A stretch of DNA of 64,000 nucleotides from Melioribacter sp051488665 (GCF_051488665.1 NZ_JBPSEG010000007.1:1-64000); one strand, 5' to 3'. Numbered from the stretch's first letter, positions 23,804 to 33,154 are shown. The notes: generated by a model from the sequence alone, not told the origin. Translations and numbers: made by a program.

Positions 23804-24847
23804 TTACCTGCCGCGCCATACTATTGTTTTTGTAATGCCGTCTACGTTTCCATATCCTGCAATGACGGTTTGGTAGCCGTTCGTCCAGACGCGCCAATAA
23901 GTAAATGTGGGATCATCTGTAATTAAAAATTGGCTTAGATTTATCCATAATGCGCCGTCGTAAAATAAAACCTTTTTGTAATCGCCTACGGCAAACAAAT
24001 AATCTTCATTTATGCCATATACATCATTAATAGCGCCGTTAACGTCTTTTATTTTTATAGATGTACCATTCTGATATTCCCAAATTCCTCCCAACCCGAA
24101 GGAATAAAGTTTATTAAAATCGCTTGCATACAAACCTCTATATCCCCATTTAATAACAGATGAAGGTGAATCGAGAGTCATAGAATCTTCTATAGCCCAA
24201 TTATCAATATTTCCGGAAATAAAGAAGTACTTTTCAATAAGAGTGTTTTGGTTAGTAGAAGTGGCAAGAATAAAAATTTTGTTGTTATACTCTTGAATGC
24301 TTTTTAGGAAATAACTTACGGAATAGGGGAAGAAAATTTTAATAGTATCGACAGACCAGGTTTCTGAAGACTGTGAATATTTAAGGACGACGCCGTTTCT
24401 GCCGCAAGCCCAAATGTTCCCTTCTTCGTCTGTCGTCATATCAAGTATAGCTCCTGTGACGCCCATATCGTCAACTCTGTTCCAATTAAATCCGTCAAAG
24501 TAGCCGATATAAATATTGTTTGAATAACCGCCGGCCCATAATCTGTTGTAGTTATCGTATGTAAGGGAGAAAATACCGCCGGCAATTTCATGAGCTAAAG
24601 ACCATTTGTCGCCGTCGAAATGCATAAATTGAGCGTGCCCTACCCAGGTAGCCAACCAGATATTATCGGGAGCGATAACAGTTAAATCTTCCGGTAGAAC
24701 TTGTATAGCGTATTCGGGTACGGGGAGAGTGTCGGTCGTCCATGTCATCTCTTTTGGATGCTTGAAAGGTGGATTTGAATCTGTAGTAGAATCGTTACAA
24801 CTTATTAATCCCCCAATAATGCAAATGATAATCATAAGTTTACGCAT
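23804..24847 (-). CDS. Predicted outer membrane lipoprotein with beta-propeller-like repeats
   Basis: A 347-residue protein with a lipoprotein signal (GGLISC, cysteine at residue 17). Several repeats of the type (D)xxNIWxxGxx.G.hhhaxx..W (for example DNIWLATWVGHAQF, NRLWAGGYSNNIYIG, GNIWACGRNGVVLKYS) suggest a seven-blade sensor-like beta-propeller of the two-component-regulator propeller type. No enzyme motif is visible. It has its own gap of about 200-270 bases on both sides and seems monocistronic. I do not recognise the specific gene. Confidence 0.7.
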   Translation of the reverse strand: MRKLMIIICIIGGLISCNDSTTDSNPPFKHPKEMTWTTDTLPVPEYAIQVLPEDLTVIAPDNIWLATWVGHAQFMHFDGDKWSLAHEIAGGIFSLTYDNYNRLWAGGYSNNIYIGYFDGFNWNRVDDMGVTGAILDMTTDEEGNIWACGRNGVVLKYSQSSETWSVDTIKIFFPYSVSYFLKSIQEYNNKIFILATSTNQNTLIEKYFFISGNIDNWAIEDSMTLDSPSSVIKWGYRGLYASDFNKLYSFGLGGIWEYQNGTSIKIKDVNGAINDVYGINEDYLFAVGDYKKVLFYDGALWINLSQFLITDDPTFTYWRVWTNGYQTVIAGYGNVDGITKTIVWRGR

Positions 24848-25119
24848 TGTAAATTACCTTATTATTTACAGACGAGAATAGTCTTGGAGAAACGGATGAC
24901 GTAATACGGTAATCTGTCTTTTTCTGTTCTGCTCCCCTCTTATGCGAGCAACTTAAATAGATTAATGCTTAATTTCAATAAAAAATTTATTTTTTTTCTT
25001 ATAGAGATTTTTAAACTGCAAATTGCAGATTTTATTTTGCAGGGAATTTTCGTTTTGATTTGATTAATTTTTACGACTGATTATAAACTTTATTTTTAAA
25101 AAATTGCGGGAATAAAATC

Positions 25120-26601
25120 ATGAGAAAATTATTAAGCGTTTTATATTTTGTTGTTTTTTGCGTGGTGTCGATTAACGCGCAAACCGAATTCGAAAAATAC
25201 TTTGAAGACAAAACTATGCGGATCGACTACCACCATACAGGCGATTCGGAAAGGGAATTTGTGAGCTTAGACAGAATTTATGTTTACGGCGTCTGGGCAG
25301 GCGGAATGGTTAATCTGATTGACCGCTTCGACAACGGCGCCTATTATTACAAAATTTACGACGCCGAAGAAGACAAGCTGATCTATTCGAAAGGATTCGA
25401 CAGTTATTTTAAGGAATATCAAACCACGGAAGAAGCCGCTTCGGGAATTTTGAGAACGTATCACGAAAGCGCAATTATACCCGCTCCAAAAAAGAAAATT
25501 AAATTCGTTCTCGAAAAACGCGACCGCTCGAACCGGCTCAACGAAATTTATTCGACCGTAATCGATCCGGAAGACGTTACTGTTGTCAAAAAGGAATTTG
25601 CCGACAGCGGGGCGAAAATAATCAAATCGCACGTAGCCGGCGGACCGCATGAATGTCTGGATGTTTTGATTCTGGGTGACGGATACTCAATTAAAGAAGA
25701 AGAAAAATTCCGGAAAGACCTGAACCATTATACCGAATTAATGATGAATTTTCCGCCTTACAATCAATTCAAGGACAAAATCAATATAACCGGAATTTAT
25801 AAAGCTTCCGAAGAAAGCGGAATCGACGAGCCGGGAGCCGGAATATTTAAGAATAATCTGCTCGGAACCACTTTCTATTCGCTCGGTTCGGAGCGCTACG
25901 TTTTGACCGAAGACAATAAAGCAATGAGAGACCTGGCGGCTCTTGTACCCTACGACGCAATTTATATTATGTGCAATACCGAAAGATACGGAGGCGGAGG
26001 CATCTATAATTTTTACTGCACTTTTACTTCCGACAATCAATTCAGCGATTATATCTTTTTGCATGAATTCGGACACTCCTTCGGCGGACTCGCCGACGAA
26101 TATTATACCAGCTCGGTAGCTTACAACGAATTCTATCCGAAAGGAATTGAACCGGTAGAGCCGAATATAACCCGGCTGCTCGATAAAGATAATCTTAAAT
26201 GGAAATCGCTTTTGAGTCCGGGAATCGAACTGCCGACGCCGTGGGAAAAAGAAGAATTCGACAAGATGGATTTACAATGGCAGAAGGAACGCGCCGAGCT
26301 AAACAAACAAATTGCCCGGTTGAAAAAAATTAAAGCTCCCGCGGAAGAAATAATTAAATTGCAGGAAGAATATAACAGGAAGGACAAAGAACACAGCGCC
26401 GAAGTCGACAAATACCTGCGCAATTCAAAGTATTGGAACAAAGTCGGCGCTTTCGAAGGCGCGGGATATTCGTCTAAAGGAATGTACAGACCGATGCTCG
26501 ACTGTCTGATGTTTTCCAAAGGAACAAAACCGTTCTGCAAAGTGTGCGAAGAACATATCAAAAAGGTAATCGGATTTTATACCGACAATGTACTGAAATG
26601 A
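25120..26601 (+). CDS. Peptidase family M64 (IgA-peptidase-like) secreted metalloprotease
   Basis: A 493-residue protein with a Sec signal (residues 1-20, NAQ cleavage). The zinc site is HEFGHSFGGLADEYY near residues 316-330 (HExxHxxGxxD). The segment HECLDVLILGDGYS near 180-195 and GAGIFKNNLLGTTFYSLGSERYV are M64 family hallmarks. A helical insertion rich in Lys and Glu follows near residues 380-430, then CLMFSKGTKPFCKVCEEHI, with three cysteines. Peptidases of this family are exported; the substrate is unknown. It stands alone with a spaced upstream region. Confidence 0.85.
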   Translation: MRKLLSVLYFVVFCVVSINAQTEFEKYFEDKTMRIDYHHTGDSEREFVSLDRIYVYGVWAGGMVNLIDRFDNGAYYYKIYDAEEDKLIYSKGFDSYFKEYQTTEEAASGILRTYHESAIIPAPKKKIKFVLEKRDRSNRLNEIYSTVIDPEDVTVVKKEFADSGAKIIKSHVAGGPHECLDVLILGDGYSIKEEEKFRKDLNHYTELMMNFPPYNQFKDKINITGIYKASEESGIDEPGAGIFKNNLLGTTFYSLGSERYVLTEDNKAMRDLAALVPYDAIYIMCNTERYGGGGIYNFYCTFTSDNQFSDYIFLHEFGHSFGGLADEYYTSSVAYNEFYPKGIEPVEPNITRLLDKDNLKWKSLLSPGIELPTPWEKEEFDKMDLQWQKERAELNKQIARLKKIKAPAEEIIKLQEEYNRKDKEHSAEVDKYLRNSKYWNKVGAFEGAGYSSKGMYRPMLDCLMFSKGTKPFCKVCEEHIKKVIGFYTDNVLK

Positions 26602-26665
26602 ACTTTTCTGCGACGCGGCTGATTTATATGAATGATTATTAATAATTATTTGAAAGGAAAGAATT

Positions 26666-27187
26666 ATGCTCGACGGTAAAAAGATTTTAATGTTCGTAGA
26701 CGATGTATACGAAGACCTCGAATTGTGGTATCCAAAACTCAGAATGATTGAAGAAGGCGCCCGGGTGACTGTGGCGGGACCGGAATCCGGAAAAATATAT
26801 CGCGGAAAAAACGGGTATCCGTGTAAAGCCGACGTATCGTACAACGACGTTGAAGAAAAGGATTTCGACGGATTGATAATTCCCGGCGGCTTTGCGCCCG
26901 ATAAATTGAGACGCGTCGAAAAAGTGCTCGATTTAACGAGACGGTTTCACGAAAACGGCAAGCTTGTGGCGCACATTTGCCACGCCGGATGGATTCCGAT
27001 TTCGGCAAAAATAATGAAAGGTTTCAGGTGCACTTCAACGCCGGGCATTAAAGACGACATCGAGAATGCCGGAGCGGTATGGATTGACGAACCCGTTGTT
27101 GTCGACAGACACATGATATCGAGCAGAAGACCGGACGACCTGCCGGTGTTTTGCAAGGCGATAATCGATTTTATGAGCAGCCGGTAA
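26666..27187 (+). CDS. DJ-1/PfpI family protein (YhbO-like)
   Basis: A 173-residue class I glutamine amidotransferase-like protein. The nucleophile elbow is AHICHAGW near residues 107-114, with the acidic residue at GGFAPDKLRR, as in PfpI and YhbO, which act as glyoxalase III/deglycase-like or protease-like proteins; the activity of such proteins is debated. The AAAGGAAAG site lies just before the ATG. It follows the M64 gene by 65 bases and is convergent with the threonine dehydratase. Confidence 0.87.
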   Translation: MLDGKKILMFVDDVYEDLELWYPKLRMIEEGARVTVAGPESGKIYRGKNGYPCKADVSYNDVEEKDFDGLIIPGGFAPDKLRRVEKVLDLTRRFHENGKLVAHICHAGWIPISAKIMKGFRCTSTPGIKDDIENAGAVWIDEPVVVDRHMISSRRPDDLPVFCKAIIDFMSSR

Positions 27188-27195
27188 ATTTACGG

Positions 27196-28152
27196 TTATG
27201 AATTCCACGGGAGGCGATTCAAGTCCGCATTGCCTCCCGATAATATACAAACCACTTTTTTCCCCTCGAAGAAGATTTGATTTTCCCGGATTGCAGCCAG
27301 AGTTATAGCGGCTGAAGGTTCCACTATAATTTTCATCCTTTCCCAGATCAATCTCATCGACTCGATTACCGATTCGTCGCTGCAGGTAATAATTCTTTCC
27401 GCGTTGTCTTTGATGATTTGGAATGTCTTGTCGCACAGTTGCGTTAACAAGCCGTCGCAAATTGTTTTGGGATTGACCGAAGGATGAATATAACCGTCGC
27501 GAATCGAGCGGTAAGCGTCGTCGGCGCCTTTCGGTTCGGCTCCTATTACTTTTACCGAAGGCGAAAAATACTTTGCCGAAAGGCATGTTCCGCTCAGCAA
27601 TCCTCCGCCGCCTACGGGAGCTATAATATAATCGGCGTCTTTAACTTCTTCGAATATCTCGAGCGCGCAGGTAGCCTGCCCAGCGATGATCGAATAATTG
27701 TCGTAAGGATGGATTAGCGTCGCCCCGGTCTTTGCAATTACCTCCTCAACTTTTTCGATTCTCGATTTCAAATTCGGCTGACAAAAAAAGATTTCGGCGC
27801 CGTAGGTATGAACGGCGTCTTTCTTGATTTTGGGCGCGGTCTCGGGCATCACAATATACGCTTTTGCGTTTAATAATTTCGCCGATAGCGCCAATGCGGC
27901 GGCGTGATTGCCCGAAGAATGAGTGGTTACTCCTTTTTCCAATTCCGCTTTCGATAACGATCGCAAACTGTAATAAGCTCCTCTGAATTTAAATGCGCCC
28001 GCCTTTTGGAAGTTTTCGCATTTGAATAAAATCGTACAGCCGAACATCGAATTAATTGCCGACGAAGAAAGGAGCGGTGTTCTGTGGGCTTTCTCTTTGA
28101 TTATACCTGCGGCTGCGAGAATATCTTCTTTTGATGGTATGCCCGTTAGCAC
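27196..28152 (-). CDS. PLP-dependent threonine/serine dehydratase (catabolic type)
   Basis: A 318-residue fold-type II PLP enzyme that deaminates threonine or serine. The Lys is in GAFKFRGAYYSL near residue 53, the substrate loop is SSGNHAAALALS near residues 78-90, and the phosphate loop is VGGGGLLSGT near 178-187. There is no C-terminal regulatory ACT domain, so it is the TdcB/serine racemase-like form, and a serine racemase is the alternative. It is transcribed with the TetR gene, with just two bases between them. Confidence 0.82.
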   Translation of the reverse strand: MLTGIPSKEDILAAAGIIKEKAHRTPLLSSSAINSMFGCTILFKCENFQKAGAFKFRGAYYSLRSLSKAELEKGVTTHSSGNHAAALALSAKLLNAKAYIVMPETAPKIKKDAVHTYGAEIFFCQPNLKSRIEKVEEVIAKTGATLIHPYDNYSIIAGQATCALEIFEEVKDADYIIAPVGGGGLLSGTCLSAKYFSPSVKVIGAEPKGADDAYRSIRDGYIHPSVNPKTICDGLLTQLCDKTFQIIKDNAERIITCSDESVIESMRLIWERMKIIVEPSAAITLAAIRENQIFFEGKKVVCILSGGNADLNRLPWNS

Positions 28153-28154
28153 TT

Positions 28155-28739
28155 TTATCTCCGTTTTATGTTTTGCCAGAAAAAACGCGCGTGTTTACGC
28201 GCTGAATCGAAAACCGATTTGTCAAACGGCGGCGTATTCAATTTTTCGAGCCGGATAAAAAACAATGGCGACAGATATTCTTCCGTAAGAAAATCGACGT
28301 CCCCCTCGATTAATTTGTTCTTCTTCATTTCGGTCAGGATTAATTTAACTATTTTTCTCGTCTCTTCGAAAAGGATCGACGAGGAAATCTTAAAGCCGCC
28401 GATATTCCTCGACCGTTCGGAAAGTATAATCCGCATGAATTTTACTTCTTCGGGCGAAGACCATCTTTTTATTAACTCTTCAGCCAGCCCGACAAAAAAA
28501 TCGACCGGCTCGGAAAGTTTATCGAGCAATTTTTCGCCGAGTATTTCTCTTTCTGAATTCAGGCGCGAATAATCTTTAATAAGATGAATTAAAATTTCCT
28601 CTTTTGAGCGGAAGTGGTTATAGATGGAACTCTCCCGTATGCCAGCTTCTGCGGCGATTTGCCTTATCGAAGTTGCTGCATATCCCCGCTCCGCAAATAA
28701 ATTTAAAGCCGAAGAAACTATTTTTTCGCGTGTTTTCAT
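28155..28739 (-). CDS. TetR-family transcriptional repressor
   Basis: A 194-residue regulator with a classic N-terminal helix-turn-helix: KTREKIVSSALNLFAERGYAATSIRQIAAEAGIRESSIYNHFRSKEEIL across residues 2-49 in which the recognition helix is GIRESSIYNHF. The C-terminal part is the ligand and dimer domain, no specific class. A perfect palindrome (ACGAACGTTCGT) lies three bases beyond its start, so it probably represses itself and perhaps the divergent SPFH unit. Confidence 0.88.
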   Translation of the reverse strand: MKTREKIVSSALNLFAERGYAATSIRQIAAEAGIRESSIYNHFRSKEEILIHLIKDYSRLNSEREILGEKLLDKLSEPVDFFVGLAEELIKRWSSPEEVKFMRIILSERSRNIGGFKISSSILFEETRKIVKLILTEMKKNKLIEGDVDFLTEEYLSPLFFIRLEKLNTPPFDKSVFDSARKHARFFWQNIKRR

Positions 28740-28742
28740 AAT

Positions 28743-28754
28743 ACGAACGTTCGT
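28743..28754. promoter_or_regulatory. Probable TetR operator
   Basis: ACGAACGTTCGT is a perfect 12-base palindrome just upstream of the TetR gene, in a position and with a symmetry typical of TetR-family autoregulation. Confidence 0.65.
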
Positions 28755-28779
28755 TAGTTTAAATATAGCAAAATTTCTC

Positions 28780-28819
28780 TTGACTTCAAGATATTAAAGT
28801 GATATCATTGCAATATCAC
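28780..28819 (+). promoter_or_regulatory. Promoter with inverted repeat for the SPFH operon
   Basis: TTGACT at 28780-28785, a 17-base spacer and TATCAT at 28803-28808 form a good sigma-70 promoter. The -10 sits inside the palindrome GTGATAT-N7-ATATCAC at 28799-28819, which may be an operator. The SD GGGAGGGA follows at 28823, so the leader is short. Confidence 0.6.
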
Positions 28820-28832
28820 ATTGGGAGGGACC

Positions 28833-29708
28833 ATGGAAAAAGTAGCGGAAAAAAACGCCATTAAATTAAACGGCTATTTGATGGCTGTCGTTTATCTTGT
28901 TTTGTTTCTTCTTACTCTCTACTTATTCGGTAGTTACACCAAACATCCCGAAGGCGAAAAACTTCTTGCGTTCATTATCCTGGTAGCCATAGTTGCAATT
29001 TACCCGCTTGGATTCATAATTATTCAACCGAACGAATCGAAAGTGCTGATATTGTTCGGTAAGTATACCGGTACGGTAAAGAACTCGGGTTTCTGGTGGG
29101 TAAATCCGTTGACCGCCAAGAAGAAAGTATCGTTGCGAATTCACAATTTTAACAGCGACGTTATTAAAGTAAACGACCTCGACGGAAATCCGATCGAAAT
29201 TGCCGCGGTAATAGTATGGCGCGTAATCGATTCCGCGCGCGCCATTTTCGACGTTCAGAATTACGAACAATTTGTGGCAATTCAAAGCGAGACGGCAATT
29301 AGAGCTCTTGCCACGGAATATTCCTACGACAGCGGAGACGACAATACGATGTCCCTGCGCACAAGTCAAAACGAGATTTCGGAACGATTAAAAACCCACA
29401 TTCAACAGCGGCTCGATATAGCGGGAGTCGAGATACTCGAAGCGCGAATAAGTCATCTGGCGTACGCGCCCGAAATTGCGCAAGCAATGCTGCGGCGTCA
29501 ACAGGCGCAAGCGGTAGTTGCGGCGCGTCAAAAAATTGTCGAAGGCGCCGTCGGAATGGTCGATATGGCGCTGAAAACTCTGAGCGAACAACATATTGTC
29601 CAGCTCGACGAAGACAAAAAAGCCACTATGGTCAACAATTTAATGGTGGCTCTTGTATCCGAAGTTCAGGCTCAGCCCGTTATTAATACCGGCACGTTGT
29701 ATCAATAA
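28833..29708 (+). CDS. SPFH/band 7 (stomatin-prohibitin-like) membrane protein
   Basis: A 291-residue protein. Two hydrophobic stretches at residues 15-35 and 45-65 anchor it; a band 7 domain follows (IQPNESKVLILFGKYTGT, GFWWVNPL, VNDLDGNPIEIAAVIVWRVID), and a helical RQQAQAVVAARQKIVEGAVGMV segment at the end. Such proteins form large rings at the membrane; this member is of the bacterial type with an Arc-like gene downstream. The start at 28833 follows the SD GGGAGGGA; a TTG at 28821 is in frame, but would overlap the SD and is rejected. It starts a three-gene operon. Confidence 0.88.
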   Translation: MEKVAEKNAIKLNGYLMAVVYLVLFLLTLYLFGSYTKHPEGEKLLAFIILVAIVAIYPLGFIIIQPNESKVLILFGKYTGTVKNSGFWWVNPLTAKKKVSLRIHNFNSDVIKVNDLDGNPIEIAAVIVWRVIDSARAIFDVQNYEQFVAIQSETAIRALATEYSYDSGDDNTMSLRTSQNEISERLKTHIQQRLDIAGVEILEARISHLAYAPEIAQAMLRRQQAQAVVAARQKIVEGAVGMVDMALKTLSEQHIVQLDEDKKATMVNNLMVALVSEVQAQPVINTGTLYQ

Positions 29709-29718
29709 AAACGTTACC

Positions 29719-30222
29719 ATGAAAAAGGAATATAAATTCGAAAAAGGAATGCAGTTCACGATCAGTCAACCGTCGCTTATCAGGAATTATCTGGAAATCA
29801 AACGCTCGGATGAGACGGTTGCGATCTTAAAAGCTATTAATCTTTTCAAGAACGACGTTTTGCTCGAAGGCGAATGGGGCGAGTGGGAATTTTACAGAGA
29901 AAGCGTCTTGAAAAGCGAAATTTCGATTCGCCCCTGCGGATACGAACTGCCGACGGCGTTTTTTCAAAAAGAATTTTTTAACTGCGGCGGAACTCTTAAA
30001 TTGCCAAGGGGTCTTCATTTTTATATTCAATTGCATCCTTTCAAAAAATATCACGAACTCCTTTACGGCAACGAAAGATTGATTTTGTATAAACAAAAGA
30101 GTAGCATTAAGAAAAAGAAACTTGAAATTATTATTGAAAAAGAGAACGACAAATTAAACAAAAATCCCTGGGTCGCCGCTTTTCCGGTATATTTGATTCA
30201 GGCGTCTAGAAATAATTTATAA
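29719..30222 (+). CDS. Conserved hypothetical protein, SPFH operon
   Basis: This 167-residue protein is rich in Lys, Phe and Tyr and contains beta-like segments (FTISQPSLIRNYLEIKRSDE, VLLEGEWGEWEFYRES, GTLKLPRGLHFYIQLHPFKKYHELLYGNERLILYKQKS). No signal peptide or known motif was found. The ATG at 29719 is 10 bases after the SPFH stop; upstream starts in frame overlap SPFH and are not supported. It is followed three bases later by the RHH gene. Position suggests a partner of the SPFH protein. Confidence 0.75.
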   Translation: MKKEYKFEKGMQFTISQPSLIRNYLEIKRSDETVAILKAINLFKNDVLLEGEWGEWEFYRESVLKSEISIRPCGYELPTAFFQKEFFNCGGTLKLPRGLHFYIQLHPFKKYHELLYGNERLILYKQKSSIKKKKLEIIIEKENDKLNKNPWVAAFPVYLIQASRNNL

Positions 30223-30225
30223 GAT

Positions 30226-30423
30226 ATGGCCGACAAAAAAAAATTTCTGCTTCGGATAGACGATAAAATTTATGCGGCTCTGGAAAAATGGGCTGCCGAC
30301 GATTTGAGGAGCATTAACGCTCAAATTGAATATCTTCTTAAAGAAGCCCTCAAAAAAAATAATCGTCTCCGGGAAACAAACGGCGGCGACGAAACGACTA
30401 ACAGTATGAAAACCGAAGAATAA
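30226..30423 (+). CDS. Arc/ribbon-helix-helix-like small protein
   Basis: A 65-residue protein whose first 45 residues match an RHH DNA-binding domain: a short strand (KKKFLLRIDDKIYAAL), then helix (EKWAADDLRSINAQIEYLLKEALKK). The pattern is that of the Arc repressor and HicB-like antitoxins. The tail is polar. It is the third gene of the SPFH unit, three bases after the previous gene, and could bind the inverted repeat in the operon promoter at 28799-28819. Confidence 0.75.
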   Translation: MADKKKFLLRIDDKIYAALEKWAADDLRSINAQIEYLLKEALKKNNRLRETNGGDETTNSMKTEE

Positions 30424-30432
30424 GAGGGAAGA

Positions 30433-31851
30433 ATGAAGAAAATAATATGCGCGCTGATTTTGTTGAGCTTTTGCGGACTGAACGCACAAAACGAAAGCGT
30501 TAAATACGATTCGTTTTGGCAGGGCAATTTGAAATTCGGGCAAACGTCTCTTAAAGTTGTTTTGAAAATTTTCAAAACCGAAGATGGTAATCTTTCCGCT
30601 CATTTGGACAGTCCCGACCAGGGAGCGGTTAATATTCCTGTGACAGAAATAAATATTACGGACGACAGCCTTATGTTTTCCGTCGCGTCAATCGGAGCTT
30701 CGTACAAAGGTGCTTTTGAAAAAGGCGGAGAAAAAATAACCGGGGTTTTCAAGCAGGCGGGCTACAATCTTCCTCTTCAATTGGAGAAAACGGAAAAGGC
30801 GGTCGAAGTAAGAAGACCGCAAAATCCGAAAAGACCTTTTCCTTATATCGAAGAAGAAGTTGTTTTTGAAAATAAGTTCGATAAAATAAAACTTGCAGGA
30901 ACGTTAACGTTGCCGGAAAGTAACGGAAAATTTCCCGCCGTTGTTTTGATTTCGGGATCCGGTCCCCAGGACAGAGACGAAACGATTTTCAACCACAAAC
31001 CGTTTTTGATTATATCCGACTATCTGACCCGCAACGGGATCGCGGTATTGAGATACGACGATCGCGGAGTCGGTAAATCCGAAGGCGTTTTTTCTTCAGC
31101 CACTACGGAAGATTTTATGAAAGACGCTCTTGCTGCCGTCGAGTATCTTAAGACAAGGAAAGAGATCGACGGCGATAAAATCGGATTGATCGGACACAGC
31201 GAGGGCGGATTGATTGCTCCGATGGCGGCGGCTTCGTCGGACGACGTTAAATATCTTGTTCTCCTTGCGCCGCCGGGAATTCCCGGAAAAGATTTGATCC
31301 CGCTTCAAACCGAATTGATAATGAAAACTCAGGGAGTCGACAGTTCGACAATTTCGCGTACTGTTACTCAGTTGAAAACAGTATTCGAAATCATTGCCAA
31401 TTCTTCCGACAGTCTTACGGCTTATAAAAAATTAGAAGAACTCTATAAAAACGAAATCGCCGATTTGTCCGAAGAAGAAAAGAATAAACCGGAAAACGGT
31501 ATTGAAGCATTTGAAAGAAAAGCAAAAACGTATTTGAGTCCGTGGTTTCGGTTTTTCCTTAAATACAATCCTTCCTGGGCGCTCGAAAACGTAAAAATTC
31601 CTGTGCTGGCATTGTGGGGCGGTAAAGATTTGCAGGCGCCTCCGAAAGAAAACATGCCTGCATTGAAAAAATCGCTTGAAAGCGCCGGCAACAAGCGGGT
31701 TAAAACTGTCGTCTGTGAACAATTGAATCATCTATTACAAAAGTGCAATACGGGTCTGCCGTCGGAATACGGATCAATCGAAGAAACAATTTATACGCCC
31801 GCGCTCGAAATGATTGGAGATTGGATTAAACAAACCGCCGGAGCGAAATAA
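30433..31851 (+). CDS. Secreted alpha/beta hydrolase with N-terminal domain
   Basis: A 472-residue protein with a signal peptide (residues 1-19, NAQNE). Residues 25-135 form a separate beta-rich domain. The hydrolase domain starts at residue 150 (FENKFDKIKLAGTLTLPES), with oxyanion element GSGPQDRDE near 177, a serine nucleophile GHSEGG near 255-260, ALWGGKDLQAPP with the acid near 391, and the catalytic histidine in CEQLNHLLQ near 434-442. It resembles the YqhD/acetyl xylan-esterase-like hydrolases. It begins 9 bases after the RHH gene, so it may be part of the same transcript. Substrate unknown. Confidence 0.83.
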   Translation: MKKIICALILLSFCGLNAQNESVKYDSFWQGNLKFGQTSLKVVLKIFKTEDGNLSAHLDSPDQGAVNIPVTEINITDDSLMFSVASIGASYKGAFEKGGEKITGVFKQAGYNLPLQLEKTEKAVEVRRPQNPKRPFPYIEEEVVFENKFDKIKLAGTLTLPESNGKFPAVVLISGSGPQDRDETIFNHKPFLIISDYLTRNGIAVLRYDDRGVGKSEGVFSSATTEDFMKDALAAVEYLKTRKEIDGDKIGLIGHSEGGLIAPMAAASSDDVKYLVLLAPPGIPGKDLIPLQTELIMKTQGVDSSTISRTVTQLKTVFEIIANSSDSLTAYKKLEELYKNEIADLSEEEKNKPENGIEAFERKAKTYLSPWFRFFLKYNPSWALENVKIPVLALWGGKDLQAPPKENMPALKKSLESAGNKRVKTVVCEQLNHLLQKCNTGLPSEYGSIEETIYTPALEMIGDWIKQTAGAK

Positions 31852-31876
31852 ACGCTCCGACGGATTTAATAAATTA

Positions 31877-33079
31877 TCAGAGATTTACGGTAGTCATTAA
31901 ATAGAACCAAGACGATGTATCCTCGCCCCGCATTTTCTTGAAGATTGCGCCCGGGGCAAACAAAGAAGCTCCTGCTTGTATGTCTACGTATTCGTTGTAA
32001 TTATATTTAACCGTCAAATCCGCCTCTGTCCCGAAATCGTAAGAAGAACCGCCCGTATAAACATATTCCTCGACCGAACGGAAAATGTGATAATTAAGGG
32101 AAACATTTAAGTCTTTTACCGGGGCTATGCCGCATTTAAGAACGATGTCGGATATGCCGAGATTGTAAGCGTCGTTGTTCAAATTAATAAAATAATCCAT
32201 GTAGCCGAAAAATTTATGTCCCGTAGGATAGAGCGAAACATAAGCTTTGTAATCGTTGTCGAGCGGGTTGTTATCCCCGCTGGCGTAATCGTACTGGATG
32301 CCGATAAACGGTTTTAGTGAATGGGAAAAAGTATAATTTGCGTTGAATGAAAATGTCATTGCGCTGACGTCCTGTTCTCTGCCGTTAATCAATGCGGAAC
32401 CCGTTTGATATCCGAAGTCGATTTCGTGTTTTAAATTCTTCAGGTTTCCGCTTATATAAAATCCTAAAGTCGCTCTGTCGAGGTAATTTGTCGGATTAAC
32501 TCGCTGCCATATAACAAAAGGTTGTATCTTGTATTTTTTGAAAAGGAACAAATCTCCCATCAATGCATAAATGTTTTGATCTAGCGAATCGGCGGGGTTG
32601 AAGCGTTCGTATTCTCTTGCGGCAATTAAGTCGGCGTTAAAGAGGCAGCTTTTGAAAGTCAATACGCCGCCGTCGAACGAGCGTCCGACATTATGCCAGC
32701 CTACCGGTCCTAAAAATCTTTCCGAGCCGTATTTCAATTCCATCCTTCCCACTTTAACGTCTACGGGCAGGTCGAACAGGTTGTTTATTTTGAAAAAGAT
32801 TTGATGGACGTCGAGGTTTTTTGAATTGCTGAGCGTCGATGCTTCTTCGCCGAATATCCTGGAATCCTGAAGTTGAACGTAAGCGCTTACGTCGTCGGAG
32901 GCTTTAAGACTCAATCCGAGCCTAGACCTCAATGCGGTAAACGTATTCGGATTCGTAGACGAGTTGAAATCTTTGTTGTCGATTTCAAAGCGGGGTCTAA
33001 TCTGAAGGTCGAATTTGTAAATACTTTGCGCGTTTAGAATAAAGGGAAGCGCGATCAAAATAAATAACAGTTTTTTCAT
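31877..33079 (-). CDS. Outer membrane porin of the alginate export (AlgE-like) family
   Basis: A 400-residue outer-membrane barrel. It has a signal peptide (residues 1-17, NAQ cleavage), then alternating amphipathic strands with aromatic girdles, beginning with YKFDLQIRPRFEIDNKDF and ending FYLMTTVNL, a terminal beta-signal. The pattern fits the alginate-export/OprD-like anion porins. It lies downstream of nrfA, behind a possible terminator (33123-33146); a role in uptake of nitrite across the outer membrane is possible but only inferred. Confidence 0.75.
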   Translation of the reverse strand: MKKLLFILIALPFILNAQSIYKFDLQIRPRFEIDNKDFNSSTNPNTFTALRSRLGLSLKASDDVSAYVQLQDSRIFGEEASTLSNSKNLDVHQIFFKINNLFDLPVDVKVGRMELKYGSERFLGPVGWHNVGRSFDGGVLTFKSCLFNADLIAAREYERFNPADSLDQNIYALMGDLFLFKKYKIQPFVIWQRVNPTNYLDRATLGFYISGNLKNLKHEIDFGYQTGSALINGREQDVSAMTFSFNANYTFSHSLKPFIGIQYDYASGDNNPLDNDYKAYVSLYPTGHKFFGYMDYFINLNNDAYNLGISDIVLKCGIAPVKDLNVSLNYHIFRSVEEYVYTGGSSYDFGTEADLTVKYNYNEYVDIQAGASLFAPGAIFKKMRGEDTSSWFYLMTTVNL

Positions 33080-33122
33080 TTTTATTGCTCCTCGGTTTAA
33101 ATAAAATTGTCGGTTTAATTAA

Positions 33123-33146
33123 AAGGAGCGGATTGCTCCGCTCCTT
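33123..33146 (-). terminator. Possible terminator after nrfA
   Basis: AAGGAGCGGA-TTGC-TCCGCTCCTT is a ten-base-pair hairpin nine bases after the nrfA stop. On the minus strand it is followed by TTTTAATT, a short T run. Transcription may continue weakly to the porin. Confidence 0.6.
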
Positions 33147-33154
33147 GTAACCTG

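Noticed and set aside
28821..28832. Upstream TTG start for the SPFH gene
   Set aside because: It would place the start on top of the GGGAGGGA ribosome site; the ATG at 28833 fits better.
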